Source of the DNA: JAPUME01 sp027294185
GTDB taxonomy: Bacteria; Acidobacteriota; Terriglobia; UBA7540; JAPUME01
Assembly (NCBI GenBank): GCA_963555835.3
Contig: CAUVWZ020000002.1
Location: 2,356,001-2,420,000, forward strand
Direction: 5' to 3'
DNA length: 64,000 bases
A program made the translations under genes and the position numbers. Shown here piece after piece: positions 27,352 through 36,081 of the stretch. The notes below the pieces were generated by a model. That model was not told the DNA's origin, searched no databases, and was given only the letters and a program-made list of their open reading frames with translations. The first letter of the stretch is position 1; every line of letters begins with the position of its first letter.

Positions 27352-27918
27352 ATGGGTTCCAAACAAGCAGAAATAGGCCGTGTAAGCCAGAAGGGCCAAC
27401 TGATGTCGGCCTCGGAAATCGATCGCACCTTGCGTCGCCTGGCCCACGAAATCATCACCCGAAACGAAGGGGTTGAGGACTTGGTGCTGATCGGAATTCG
27501 CCGGCGAGGAGTTCCCCTGGCCGAACGGCTTGCCCGAAAAATTGAGGAAATCCAGGGTACCCCGACCGCGGTCGGCGAGTTGGATATCACCTATCACCGG
27601 GATGATCGCTCCCGCGAACATGGGAAGCCGGTGGTGCAAGCGGCTCCGCTCCCGTTTCCCATCCAGGACAAAGGAATCATCCTGGTGGATGATGTTCTCT
27701 ACACCGGCCGCACGGCGCGCGCTGCGCTGGATGCGTTGGTCGATCAGGGGCGGCCCCGGCGCGTGCAACTTTGCGTGCTGATTGACCGCGGCCATCGGGA
27801 GCTTCCCATTCAGGCGAACTACGTGGGGCGGGCCGTTCCGACCACCGAAGATCAGTTCATCGAAGTGCGCCTTCGGGAAGTGGACGAGGAAGATCGAGTT
27901 CTGGTAGTGGAACCCTAA
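27352..27918 (+). CDS. pyrR: PyrR-type uracil phosphoribosyltransferase / attenuator protein
   Basis: 188 residues with the PRPP motif ILVDDVLYTGRTARAAL (about 105-121) and RRRGVPLAERLARKI, as in PyrR. In Bacillus, PyrR binds pyr mRNA to attenuate transcription and has minor uracil phosphoribosyltransferase activity. Here no pyr genes follow; the next gene is gyrA, 42 bases on. It may act on a remote pyr operon or serve salvage only. An internal ATG at 27403 is an alternative start. Confidence 0.88.
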   Translation: MGSKQAEIGRVSQKGQLMSASEIDRTLRRLAHEIITRNEGVEDLVLIGIRRRGVPLAERLARKIEEIQGTPTAVGELDITYHRDDRSREHGKPVVQAAPLPFPIQDKGIILVDDVLYTGRTARAALDALVDQGRPRRVQLCVLIDRGHRELPIQANYVGRAVPTTEDQFIEVRLREVDEEDRVLVVEP

Positions 27919-27960
27919 CCTTTTTCCAGCAGTGCTGCGCATGGGGAGGAGACGAAACGA

Positions 27961-30471
27961 ATGGGGAATCGGGAATTAGTAGGACCGGCTCAGCAACCTA
28001 TCCCCGTCAACATTGAAGATGAAATGAAGCGCTCCTATATGGATTACGCCATGAGCGTAATCGTGGGGCGAGCTCTTCCTGAGATTCGTGACGGATTAAA
28101 GCCGGTGCAGCGACGCATCCTCTACGCGATGTTCCGCGAGGGACTCGCCTCCGGCAAGTCCTACAGCAAGTGTGCCGGCGTAGTGGGCGAAGTCATTAAG
28201 AAGTATCACCCGCATGGTGATTCGGCGGTTTACGACGCCCTGGTGCGGCTGGCTCAGAATTTCAACATGCGGTACCCCTTGATTGACGGCCAGGGTAACT
28301 TCGGCTCCATCGACGGGGACCCGGCGGCGGCCTACCGATATACCGAGTGTCGCCTGGACCCGGTCGCCGAGCAGCTCCTGGCCGATATCACCAGGGACAC
28401 GGTGGACTTCGTCCAGAATTTCGACGAATCCGCGGAAGAACCGGTCGTGCTTCCCGCAATGATACCGGGCCTGCTGGTGAACGGAGCCTCGGGCATCGCG
28501 GTCGGCATGGCCACCAACATCCCGCCCCACAACATGAGAGAGGTCATAGACGCGGCTGTTCTCCTGGTCAAGAACCCGACGACTACGCTTGAGCAAGTGC
28601 TCAAGATCATTCCCGCCCCCGACTTTCCCACCGGCGCTCATATTTACGGCCGTGCCGGAATCAAGGAAGCGTACCGGACCGGACGAGGCTCCTTCACGAT
28701 GCGGGCCAAGGCGGCCATCGAGCGGCCTGCGCGCGACAAGCAGCAAATCGTGATCACCGAGATTCCCTACCAGGTGAATAAGTCGCGGGTCATCGAGCGC
28801 ACCGCACGGCTGGTGCAGGACAAGAAAATCGAAGGAATCTCAGACATTCGTGATGAATCCGACCGCGATGGGATGCGGATCGTTATCGAGCTGAAGAGGG
28901 GTGAGCAGCCCGAGATCGTCCTGAACAACCTCTATAAGCACACCCAACTGCAGGAAAGCTTCGGAATGATCATGCTGGCCATCGTGGAGGGCCGTCCGCG
29001 AGTCCTCTCGCTGGTCGAAATGCTGCAGATCTTCCTCGAACACCGGGCGACGATCGTCCGCCGCAGGACCCAATATGACCTGCGAAAAGCCCAGGAGCGG
29101 TCTCACATCCTGGAAGGATTCAAGAAGGCGCTGGGTCGTATGGATACAGTCATCAAGCTGATCCGCGCCGCCAAGGGGCCGAAGGAAGCAAAACAGGGTC
29201 TGATGACGCGGTTTAAGTTTACCGACCGGCAGTCGCAGGCGATTCTCGAACTTCAGTTGCAGCGCCTGACCGCACTCGAGCGAGGCAAGATCGACCAGGA
29301 ATACAAAGAGCTCCAGCAGAAAATCGCCCGTTACAAGGAGATTCTGGACAGCGAAAAGGTGCTGAAGAAATTGATTGTCGCCGAGCTGGAGGAAGTCAAG
29401 AGGACCTTCGGCGACGAACGCCGCACGGAAATTATCGAGGAGCAGGCCGAGATCAACCTGGAAGATCTCATTCCCGTTGAGGACGTCGTCATTACCGTAT
29501 CCCATTCGGGATTCATGAAGCGGACACCCCTGGCCAGCTATCGCCAGCAGGTGCGCGGTGGCAAGGGCCGGCTCGGCATGAAGACCCGGGCCGAGGATTT
29601 TGTCGAGCGCCTTTTTGTGGCCTCGACGCACAGCTACATTCTGGTCTACTCGAACACGGGCAAGGTTCACTGGCTCAAGGTGTATGAGATTCCTGATATC
29701 GGAGCCGCCGGGCGCGGCAAGCACATCACGAGTCTCGTGAACCTGGCCGACGGTGAAAAGGTGGCGGCGCTGGTGAGCGTACGCAAGCTGCCGGATGAGG
29801 AAGAAGACGTTCGCGTCGGGAAAGAGACCTACGCCAAGGAAGGCTACGTGGTCCTTGCGACGCGCAAGGGGCGAATCAAAAAGACCCGGCTCGCCGCTTT
29901 CTCCAATCCCATGGCGCGCGGCATTATCGCCATGGGAATCGAAACGGACGATGAGTTGATCGCCGCCAAGCTCAGCACGGGACGGGATATCATCCTTCTG
30001 GCATCGCACAAAGGCAAGGCCATTCGCTTCCCTGAAACCGACGTCCGCGGCATGGGCCGGGCGGCCCAGGGCGTGCGGGGTATGGACCTGAGCAAAGGCG
30101 ACCGCGTCATAGCAATGCAAATCGTGGGAGAGGACGAGCTGATTCTCTCGGTGACCGAAAACGGTTTGGGAAAACGGACCTCGGCGTCGGCCTACCGGCT
30201 GCAATCGCGCGGCGGCCGCGGGGTGATTAACGTCAAAGTCACCCAGCGCAACGGCAATGTGGTCGGGGTCTTGAGTGTGGGCGAGGAATCTGAGATCATG
30301 GTGATCAGTTCCGAGGGAAAGATCAGCCGGCTGGATACGGAGGGGATTCGCGCCGCAGGACGCTCCACGCAGGGCGTGCGGGTGATGCGTCTGGATGAGA
30401 ACGACCACGTGGCGGCCGTCTGCCTGGCCCGGAGCGGAGGCGGCATTGCCCCGAACGGCGGGGCTGAGTAG
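27961..30471 (+). CDS. gyrA: DNA gyrase subunit A
   Basis: Breakage-rejoining subunit of gyrase, 836 residues. The active-site Tyr is in AAYRYTEC, the quinolone region reads YHPHGDSAVYDALVRLAQNF, with the Ser and Asp of E. coli positions 83 and 87 unchanged. The C-terminal beta-pinwheel contains a GyrA box (QQVRGGKGRLG), which marks GyrA rather than ParC. It lies about 27 kb from gyrB. It follows pyrR by 42 bases and precedes larE by 33. Confidence 0.97.
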   Translation: MGNRELVGPAQQPIPVNIEDEMKRSYMDYAMSVIVGRALPEIRDGLKPVQRRILYAMFREGLASGKSYSKCAGVVGEVIKKYHPHGDSAVYDALVRLAQNFNMRYPLIDGQGNFGSIDGDPAAAYRYTECRLDPVAEQLLADITRDTVDFVQNFDESAEEPVVLPAMIPGLLVNGASGIAVGMATNIPPHNMREVIDAAVLLVKNPTTTLEQVLKIIPAPDFPTGAHIYGRAGIKEAYRTGRGSFTMRAKAAIERPARDKQQIVITEIPYQVNKSRVIERTARLVQDKKIEGISDIRDESDRDGMRIVIELKRGEQPEIVLNNLYKHTQLQESFGMIMLAIVEGRPRVLSLVEMLQIFLEHRATIVRRRTQYDLRKAQERSHILEGFKKALGRMDTVIKLIRAAKGPKEAKQGLMTRFKFTDRQSQAILELQLQRLTALERGKIDQEYKELQQKIARYKEILDSEKVLKKLIVAELEEVKRTFGDERRTEIIEEQAEINLEDLIPVEDVVITVSHSGFMKRTPLASYRQQVRGGKGRLGMKTRAEDFVERLFVASTHSYILVYSNTGKVHWLKVYEIPDIGAAGRGKHITSLVNLADGEKVAALVSVRKLPDEEEDVRVGKETYAKEGYVVLATRKGRIKKTRLAAFSNPMARGIIAMGIETDDELIAAKLSTGRDIILLASHKGKAIRFPETDVRGMGRAAQGVRGMDLSKGDRVIAMQIVGEDELILSVTENGLGKRTSASAYRLQSRGGRGVINVKVTQRNGNVVGVLSVGEESEIMVISSEGKISRLDTEGIRAAGRSTQGVRVMRLDENDHVAAVCLARSGGGIAPNGGAE

Positions 30472-30504
30472 GCAGGCGTGGGCGCCTTCCGGTGAAAATT
30501 TGAT

Positions 30505-31332
30505 ATGACTCTTTTGGAAGAAAAACAGCGAAAGCTCGAAGGCTCGCTTCGTGCGCTGGACTCGCTGCTGGTCGCCTACAGCGGCGGGGTGGATTCCGCC
30601 TATCTTGCCTTTGCCGCCCACCGCGTGCTGGGAGAGAAGATGCTGGCGGTGACGGCGTTGAGCCCCAGCTACTCCGAGAGCGACCGCCTGCAGGCCTCCG
30701 AGATCGTCCGACGGTTTGGGATTCCGCATGAGTTCGTGCGAACCGATGAGGTGGATAATCCGGCGTATCGAGCCAACAATCCCGACCGCTGTTACTTCTG
30801 CAAGGATGAGTTGTTCAACAAACTCGACGCCATCGTCGAGGAGCGGCGGTTTGCCGCCGTTGCTTACGGAATGAACGTGGATGATCAGGGGGATTGGCGC
30901 CCCGGGCAGAATGCCGCGCACGAGCATCGTGTGCTCGCTCCGCTGTTCGAAGCCGGATTGAAGAAGAAGGAAATTCGAGAGCTGGCGCGAAAGGCCGAGC
31001 TGCCCGTTTGGGACCGCCCGGCGTCGGCTTGCCTCTCCTCACGGATCGCCTACGGTGTCGAGGTGACGCCGGAACGCCTGCGTGTGGTGGAACGAGGGGA
31101 GGAAGCGCTGCGCTCGATGGGGTTCCGCCAGTTTCGGGTGCGGCACCACGACGAGATGGTGCGCATCGAAGTTTCGCCCCAGGAGCTTCCCCGCGCCCTC
31201 AGACCGGAGACGGCTCAGAAGTTCGTGGAAATCTTCAAATCCCTCGGCTTCAAGTTCGTTACCCTCGATCTTGAGGGCTACCGCCAGGGGTCGTTGAATC
31301 TGGTTCACCTTGCAGAAAACCCGCCGAAGTAA
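30505..31332 (+). CDS. larE: Sulfur transferase LarE (nickel-pincer cofactor synthesis)
   Basis: ATP-dependent enzyme of the PP-loop family, 275 residues. SGGVDS (residues 26-31) is the PP-loop. CYFCKDELFN follows, then SACLSSRIAYG, whose Cys sits where LpLarE has its sacrificial Cys176. LarE turns carboxylates of the pyridinium precursor into thiocarboxylates for the Ni-pincer cofactor of lactate racemase-type enzymes. LarB, LarC and LarA are not in the window; LarE-like proteins also occur without them. Start ATG 30505, ribosome site weak. Confidence 0.88.
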   Translation: MTLLEEKQRKLEGSLRALDSLLVAYSGGVDSAYLAFAAHRVLGEKMLAVTALSPSYSESDRLQASEIVRRFGIPHEFVRTDEVDNPAYRANNPDRCYFCKDELFNKLDAIVEERRFAAVAYGMNVDDQGDWRPGQNAAHEHRVLAPLFEAGLKKKEIRELARKAELPVWDRPASACLSSRIAYGVEVTPERLRVVERGEEALRSMGFRQFRVRHHDEMVRIEVSPQELPRALRPETAQKFVEIFKSLGFKFVTLDLEGYRQGSLNLVHLAENPPK

Positions 31333-31338
31333 GAATCT

Positions 31339-32238
31339 CTATTCCCCGAGGACGTTTTTCGCCGCGAGCACGGTGTTCGAGTGGATGAGGACCGTGTCCT
31401 CGACGCGTCGTGCGTAGCCCCCGGCCAGCGTAATGGCAGCGGGTACGCCTCGTTCGTGCGCCTGAGAGAGCACCATGTCGTCGCGCGCTCGCAAGCCTTC
31501 GAGTGTCAGAGTCAGGCCTCCCAGTTGATCTTCCTTGTAAGGGTCAGCCCCGGCTACGTAAAACAGAAGGTCGGGTTGAAAGCGCTCGAATGTCTGGTGG
31601 AGGCTCTTTTCGAGCGCCGCCAGGTATTCCTCGTCGCCGACACCGTCGGCAAGATTCACGTCGAGCGAACTCGGTGGCTTCGGGTAGGGATAGTTATTTT
31701 CCTGATGGAGGGATAGTGTGAAGACCGTGGGGTCGCCTGCGAAAATGGCGGCCGTGCCGTTTCCCTGATGAACGTCACAGTCGACGACCAGAGCACGCTC
31801 GATGGATTGGTCCTTCTGAAGGCTGCGAATGCCGATGGCAACGTCGTGCAACACGCAAAATCCCTCGCCGTGATCGGGGTAGGCGTGGTGGAAGCCGCCG
31901 CAAAGATTCGCCGCGATCTTTTCTTCCAGAGCAACACGGCCGGCCAGAATCGACCCTCCCGCCGAGAGCCATACCGCGCGCACCAACTGGGGAGAGTATG
32001 GGATTTCCATCCGCATGATTTCAATGTCGGAAAGCTTTCCCAGTTTGAGCTTGCGGATGTAGTCGCGATGATGGACCAGGGCCACGTCGTCATCGGCCGC
32101 GGGTTCCGGTTCCAGGATGTCTTCGGGGCGGATGATTCGCTCGCGGAGGAGCTGCTCCTTGATGAGACGGTACTTGATGGAAGGGAAAACGTGGTCGCCC
32201 AGGTTCAGGTCGTATTGGTCGGAATAGATCTGCTTCAA
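31339..32238 (-). CDS. Histone deacetylase / AcuC family hydrolase
   Basis: Zinc-dependent deacetylase of 299 residues. Family residues are visible: GGFHHAYPDHGEGFCVLHD (active-site His pair), DCDVHQGNGTAA (metal ligands Asp, His), YVAGADPYKED (third Asp) and LAGGYARR. It could deacetylate acetyl-CoA synthetase, acetylpolyamines or other substrates. The start is TTG 32238 with GGAG ten bases upstream. It is convergent with larE by seven bases. The family is certain; the substrate is unknown. Confidence 0.88.
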   Translation of the reverse strand: MKQIYSDQYDLNLGDHVFPSIKYRLIKEQLLRERIIRPEDILEPEPAADDDVALVHHRDYIRKLKLGKLSDIEIMRMEIPYSPQLVRAVWLSAGGSILAGRVALEEKIAANLCGGFHHAYPDHGEGFCVLHDVAIGIRSLQKDQSIERALVVDCDVHQGNGTAAIFAGDPTVFTLSLHQENNYPYPKPPSSLDVNLADGVGDEEYLAALEKSLHQTFERFQPDLLFYVAGADPYKEDQLGGLTLTLEGLRARDDMVLSQAHERGVPAAITLAGGYARRVEDTVLIHSNTVLAAKNVLGE

Positions 32239-32370
32239 GGTGGAGTGGCTCCGGATAACTCGCCCTCGATTCTAGCATGGTCGTAGAATTGGATTGTGAT
32301 CTTCCCGCTTGCGGTGATATAAAAATGGGTTTCGATGGTGCGTGAGACCCGAATCGGCGTTCAAGATTGT

Positions 32371-32376
32371 TATAAT
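32371..32376 (+). promoter_or_regulatory. Probable -10 box of purS
   Basis: A perfect TATAAT lies 61 bases before the purS start; the upstream -35 is weak. It is the only promoter-like element in the gap. Confidence 0.4.
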
Positions 32377-32437
32377 GTCTGTATCGCGCAAGGACACGAT
32401 ACTGTACGGGAATCCCGGTTGGTGATCGGAGGCAGGA

Positions 32438-32686
32438 GTGAAAAAGGCTCACCTTTTTGTAACATTGAAGAAGACGGTGCTCGACCCGCAAGGGGCCACG
32501 ATTCTGGCCGCCTTGAAAAATCAGGGGAACAGCGCGGTCGAGGAAGTACGGCAGGGAAAGTTTTTCGAGCTTCAACTGAAGGAAGGCCTGAACACAGAAG
32601 CCGCCAAGGGTGAGGTGGAGCGGCTGGCCCGCGAGGTCTTTACCAATCCGGTCATTGAGGAATACCGGTTCGAAATCGTGGGGTAG
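32438..32686 (+). CDS. purS: Phosphoribosylformylglycinamidine synthase subunit PurS
   Basis: 82-residue protein of the PurS family, the small bridging subunit that joins PurQ and PurL in the FGAR amidotransferase of purine synthesis. The motif VTLKKTVLDPQGATILAALK is diagnostic, and the end VIEEYRFEIVG is typical. GTG start at 32438 with GGAGG nine bases upstream. purQ and purL are not adjacent; the next gene is on the other strand. So purS is isolated here. Confidence 0.88.
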   Translation: MKKAHLFVTLKKTVLDPQGATILAALKNQGNSAVEEVRQGKFFELQLKEGLNTEAAKGEVERLAREVFTNPVIEEYRFEIVG

Positions 32687-32749
32687 CGTCCCTGCAGGCG
32701 GGAAGTGATGATCGAGTGTTTCTCGCGCCGTGCTTTATCCTATCAGTGC

Positions 32750-33385
32750 TCAGTTTACGGCTGCGGTTCGGGGTTGCAACTCCATAATCGGGTCGCCGTC
32801 CTCGGGAACTGTGTCGGTGTCCGGAATCGTTACGCTGCGAATCGTATCCTCGCAAAGCTTAAGAAATAGATCTTCGTCTTCCTGCCCCGGCGTGCAGTCC
32901 AGTTCAACGATTCTCTCCGGCGAGATGATTCTCCCCCTCAGATGAAGGCTCCGGCCCTCGTAAAGTCGAATCAGGACGGCATCGCGGCCGTTGATCTCCG
33001 TATGCCAGAAGCGGTATCGGGGAATCTCCTCGTGTATGCCCCGCGTTTGCAATCGGGCCAAAAGGGTGGGGGAAAACTCACTGGTGCCGTCCGGGTTGGG
33101 GCGGGAAGTGATGCTGATGGAGGGGCCCACACTCCAGAAACTTTTGCGGCGAATCCGCACCCCGCCCGCGAATTTCTCCACATCCCCGAAAATTCCTTCC
33201 GCTATGTTCATCTCAATTCCCATGTCTTCGTTCGCGTAGGGCAGGAGCTCCGAGAGGCGTATGATCTCTTTCCGCTCGTAGGCGGGATACATCTTGACGA
33301 GAAAGTATTCCGCGCCTATGAATCCCCCGCCACCAAGCAGAATGGCTAAACTGAGAATAAATTGCTTCGATGGTCTGTACTTCAT
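32750..33385 (-). CDS. Membrane-anchored hypothetical protein
   Basis: 211 residues I do not recognise. A signal anchor (QFILSLAILLGGGGFIGAEY) opens it, followed by a beta-rich soluble part with RYRFWHTEINGRDAVLIRLY and LCEDTIRSVTIP, of the sort seen in small exported proteins of unknown function. It sits 44 bases downstream of selD on the same strand and may be co-transcribed, but nothing ties it to selenium metabolism. Confidence 0.65.
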   Translation of the reverse strand: MKYRPSKQFILSLAILLGGGGFIGAEYFLVKMYPAYERKEIIRLSELLPYANEDMGIEMNIAEGIFGDVEKFAGGVRIRRKSFWSVGPSISITSRPNPDGTSEFSPTLLARLQTRGIHEEIPRYRFWHTEINGRDAVLIRLYEGRSLHLRGRIISPERIVELDCTPGQEDEDLFLKLCEDTIRSVTIPDTDTVPEDGDPIMELQPRTAAVN

Positions 33386-33429
33386 GGGTTCCTATCCCAA
33401 ACAGACTTGAAGTGGTGCATCGCTCTTCC

Positions 33430-34470
33430 TTAAATCACTGAAAGCAACGGCCCGTCCTTGGGCGTAACCTCTCCCACGACCTGAGCCGTCACAGAAGTCT
33501 CTTCGAGGAAGGAGGCTAGAGCGTCGGCTTTCCCGGCTTCCACGGAAATCAGCAGACCTCCCGATGTCTGGGGATCAAAAAGGAGATTCTGAATATCCTC
33601 GGGCAGCGTTGGGGAAATCTCCACGCAACCCCCCAGAAAATCCCGATTATTCTTAAGCCCCCCTGCCAGGTGGCTTGCCCGAGAGTATTCGCGGGCCTTC
33701 GAAAGAAAGTCAATCTTTTTGTGGTCGAATCGAAGGCTCACCGCGCTCGCCAGGGCCAGCTCCCGTGCGTGTCCCAGTAAGCCGAATCCCGTAATGTCGG
33801 TCAACGCGTGCGCCTGGAACTCAAGCGCCGCCTCGGAAGCTTTGCGATTCAACTGCAACATGGAATTGACTGCCTCGGAAACAGCCTCTTCACTGGCTTT
33901 CTGAGCTTTCAATGCCGTGGCGATCACACCGGTCCCCAATTTCTTTGTCAGCACCAGGCGGTCACCAGGCCGGGCTCCGCTGTTCGACAGCATTTGTTCG
34001 GGATTCACAAGCCCGGTTACCGCGTAGCCAAACTTGATTTCGTCATCTCCAATGCTATGCCCGCCGATGACGGCGCATTCGGCTTCTTTCATCTTCTCCA
34101 TGCCGCCGCGAAGAATCTCTTCCAGAATTTCGTTGGGCAAACCCTTCCTGGGAAAACCGACGATGGCAAGCGAGGAGATGGGGCGGCCCACCATGGCGTA
34201 TACATCGCTCAGTGAATTTGCGGCCGCAATCTGCCCGAAGGTAAAGGGGTCATCGACGATCGGCGTAAAGAAATCGACGGTTTGAACCAGTGCCAGGTCC
34301 TTTGTGAGTTGATACACGCCGGCGTCGTCGGCAGAGTCGAAGCCGATTAAGACGTTTGCGTTGGTTTGACGCGGCAGTTTGGCCAGGATAGAGTCCAAAA
34401 CCTTTGGACTGATCTTGGCCGCTCAACCCGCGGCTTTGACCAATGAGGTCAATCGGTGGCGTTGGTTCAT
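33430..34470 (-). CDS. selD: Selenide, water dikinase SelD, a selenoprotein (UGA at codon 16)
   Basis: Makes selenophosphate from selenide and ATP, the Se donor for selenocysteine and selenouridine. Conventional reading starts at ATG 34398, which loses the catalytic N-terminus. The same frame upstream reads MNQRHRLTSLVKAAG-TGA-AAKISPKVLDSIL back to ATG 34470. The TGA (34425-34423) falls exactly at the active-site Cys/Sec position and the following AAKISPKVL is the family motif. Full length is 346 residues, the family norm. A SECIS hairpin follows (34381-34420). Later landmarks are GFDSADDAGVY, VDFFTPIVDDP, GGHSIGDDEIKFG, TDITGFGLLGH and FDPQTSGGLL. So the cell must have SelA, SelB and tRNA-Sec elsewhere. 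Confidence 0.93.
34381..34420 (-). promoter_or_regulatory. Bacterial SECIS element in selD mRNA
   Basis: On the minus strand a long stem begins three bases after the TGA: GGCCA, GAT and AGTCCAAA pair with TTTGGACT, ATC and TGGCC, about 16 pairs with two small internal gaps, capped by a GGU loop (34402-34400). The loop is 20 bases downstream of the UGA and has G at its first positions, both as known for bacterial SECIS elements. SelB would bind it to insert selenocysteine. Confidence 0.85.
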
Positions 34471-34530
34471 AAGGGCATCATGCTTTATGATTAGACGGGA
34501 AACCCTCGAATGTTGGTTCAACGATTTATT

Positions 34531-34567
34531 GATCGATCGATGGATCGATCAATCGATGGATCGTTCG
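34531..34567. repeat. GATC-rich tandem repeat upstream of selD
   Basis: ATCGATGGATCG occurs at 34536-34547 and again at 34552-34563 (period 16), and the block holds five GATC sites in about 32 bases. It lies some 60-95 bases before the selD start. It could be an operator for selD or a methylation-sensitive site; it may also be simple-sequence drift. Confidence 0.45.
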
Positions 34568-34644
34568 GTCCACGGATCAATACACGAACATCAAACCCAA
34601 CCTCGCCGAGAGCGACCCTCGCTGGAATTGTGAGGTGCACTTCG

Positions 34645-34672
34645 TCCGCAGGGAATGCTTCGCATCTGCGGA
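34645..34672. repeat. Hairpin between selD and bactofilin, flanked by direct repeats
   Basis: TCCGCAG/CTGCGGA closes an inner ATGC-TTC-GCAT stem, with a GGA bulge. On both sides lies a near-identical 13-mer, AGGTGCACTTCGT and AGGTGCAGTTCGT. No T-run follows on either strand. It sits about 60 bases past the bactofilin stop and may mark that transcript's end or a small mobile or structured element. Confidence 0.4.
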
Positions 34673-34730
34673 ATATTAGGTGCAGTTCGTCGTCAACCTC
34701 AGGTCAGCGTGAAGGGCCGGAAATTTCGGT

Positions 34731-35174
34731 CTAATGAGAAACGGTGGCCGGCTCAGGGGCCAGCGTCTTCTTCGGTTCCTTCTTGAGGTCTCCGGGCAAC
34801 GGCATATGACAGGTGCCGTCGAAGGTAGCGCCGGCCTCAATAACCAAGCGATCCGTGAAGATGTCACCCTGGACCACAGCGTTCTGGAGGATCACCATTT
34901 TCTCCTCAGCATGGATGCTCCCTTGCACCCTTCCTTGTACGCTAATCTGTTTGGAGTGGATAACGCCTTCAACCCGTGCGCTTTCCCCAAGAATCAGCAA
35001 CCCTTCACAATTGATCTCGCCCTTGAAAATTGCATCACATTTGAAGGTCCCGGTCAGGGAGAGCTTCCCTTCGAGCCGAACGTCTTGATCCAGGAACCCC
35101 TTGAAGTCGTCCGCCTTCAGGCCGACCCGATCCAGAAAATCTTCATCCTTCTTTTTTTCAAACATGTTCGCCAC
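34731..35174 (-). CDS. Bactofilin
   Basis: Polymer-forming cytoskeletal protein of 147 residues. The repeated pattern of hydrophobic-Gly turns (DVRLEGKLSLTGTFKCDAIF, GLLILGESARVEGVIHSK, VQGRVQGSIHAEEKMVI) is the beta-helix of the bactofilin domain (about residues 30-120), with flexible ends. It lies 58 bases after parB. In Myxococcus, bactofilins BacNOP work with ParABS to place the chromosome ends, and the same gene order here suggests a similar role. Confidence 0.92.
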   Translation of the reverse strand: MANMFEKKKDEDFLDRVGLKADDFKGFLDQDVRLEGKLSLTGTFKCDAIFKGEINCEGLLILGESARVEGVIHSKQISVQGRVQGSIHAEEKMVILQNAVVQGDIFTDRLVIEAGATFDGTCHMPLPGDLKKEPKKTLAPEPATVSH

Positions 35175-35232
35175 AGGCAGTCTCCGTAAGTTATTTGATT
35201 ACAAGCATATACTACAGACGTAGTAGTATAAA

Positions 35233-36081
35233 TTACCTATCCTTCATCAGCAAATTGTAAAGTCGATCCAGGTCCTCGGCGGAATGGTACCAAATGACAA
35301 TTTTCCCCTTGGAATTGGAACCTACGAATTGAACTTTGGCCCCGAGTGTTCTTTCCATCTCGCTAACTGCTGCCTTAACATTCGGGTCCACTCTCCCCTT
35401 CTTGGATGCAAGCGACGCCTTGGACCGTTTCCCCTCCGGCGCAACTAAATTTTCCACCTGGCGTACTGACAGACCCTCCCGGGCGATTTTCTTTGCCAAT
35501 TTGACTTGCAGCGGTCGATCGGTGAGCGATAAAAGGGCGCGTGCGTGGCCTGAAGTGAGTTGGCCTTCCTGCAACAGGTTTTGGACGTCCTCGGGAAGTT
35601 TAAGGAGGCGTAAACTATTAGTGACGGTGCTTCGGTCGAGGCCCAGACGTTGTGCAATCTCCTCATGGCGATATGCGAAGCGCTGAACCATGGCCTCCAT
35701 TCCTCGTGCTACGTCGAGCGGATTCAAATCCTCCCGCAACATGTTTTCAGTTAATGCTAACTGAAGCGTATCTCGATCAGAAAGGGTTCGAACGACCGCG
35801 GGTACTTTCTCCAGGCCTGCCTGCGTGGCCGCACGCCAGCGCCTTTCGCCGGCCACAATCTGGTAGCGATCGCCTACCTTGCGGACCAGTATCGGCTGGA
35901 CGACACCGCTGGAGCGAATCGAGTCAGCCAGCTCCTTCATCCTTGCTTCAGGGAAGTTGGTCCGCGGTTGGAGAGGGCTGGGATCTATCGATTCAACCGG
36001 AATCTCCTGAAGGCCCTCCCGAGCGGTCTCAACTTCCTGAAGCAGCGAGCCCAGACCACGTCCCAGCGCCGTCCTCGGCAT
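35233..36081 (-). CDS. parB: Chromosome-partitioning protein ParB
   Basis: CTPase and DNA-binding protein that loads at parS and spreads. The 282 residues contain ALGRGLGSLLQEVE at the N-terminus (ParA contact), the CTP-binding box GERRWRAATQAG, ENMLREDLNPLD, then the helix-turn-helix RLGLDRSTVTNSLRLLKLP, and a C-terminal dimer part. The ATG at 36081 lies inside the end of parA, a 53-base overlap, so translation is likely coupled. A parS site lies at 36910. Confidence 0.95.
   Translation of the reverse strand: MPRTALGRGLGSLLQEVETAREGLQEIPVESIDPSPLQPRTNFPEARMKELADSIRSSGVVQPILVRKVGDRYQIVAGERRWRAATQAGLEKVPAVVRTLSDRDTLQLALTENMLREDLNPLDVARGMEAMVQRFAYRHEEIAQRLGLDRSTVTNSLRLLKLPEDVQNLLQEGQLTSGHARALLSLTDRPLQVKLAKKIAREGLSVRQVENLVAPEGKRSKASLASKKGRVDPNVKAAVSEMERTLGAKVQFVGSNSKGKIVIWYHSAEDLDRLYNLLMKDR

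Noticed and set aside
28840..30927. 695-codon open frame antisense to gyrA and larE
   Set aside because: Gyrase A and LarE on the plus strand are certain; the antisense product has no family features and is a by-product of high GC.
34621..34720. tRNA-like or tRNA-Sec gene
   Set aside because: The hairpin and repeats do not form a cloverleaf and no T-loop or CCA end is present.
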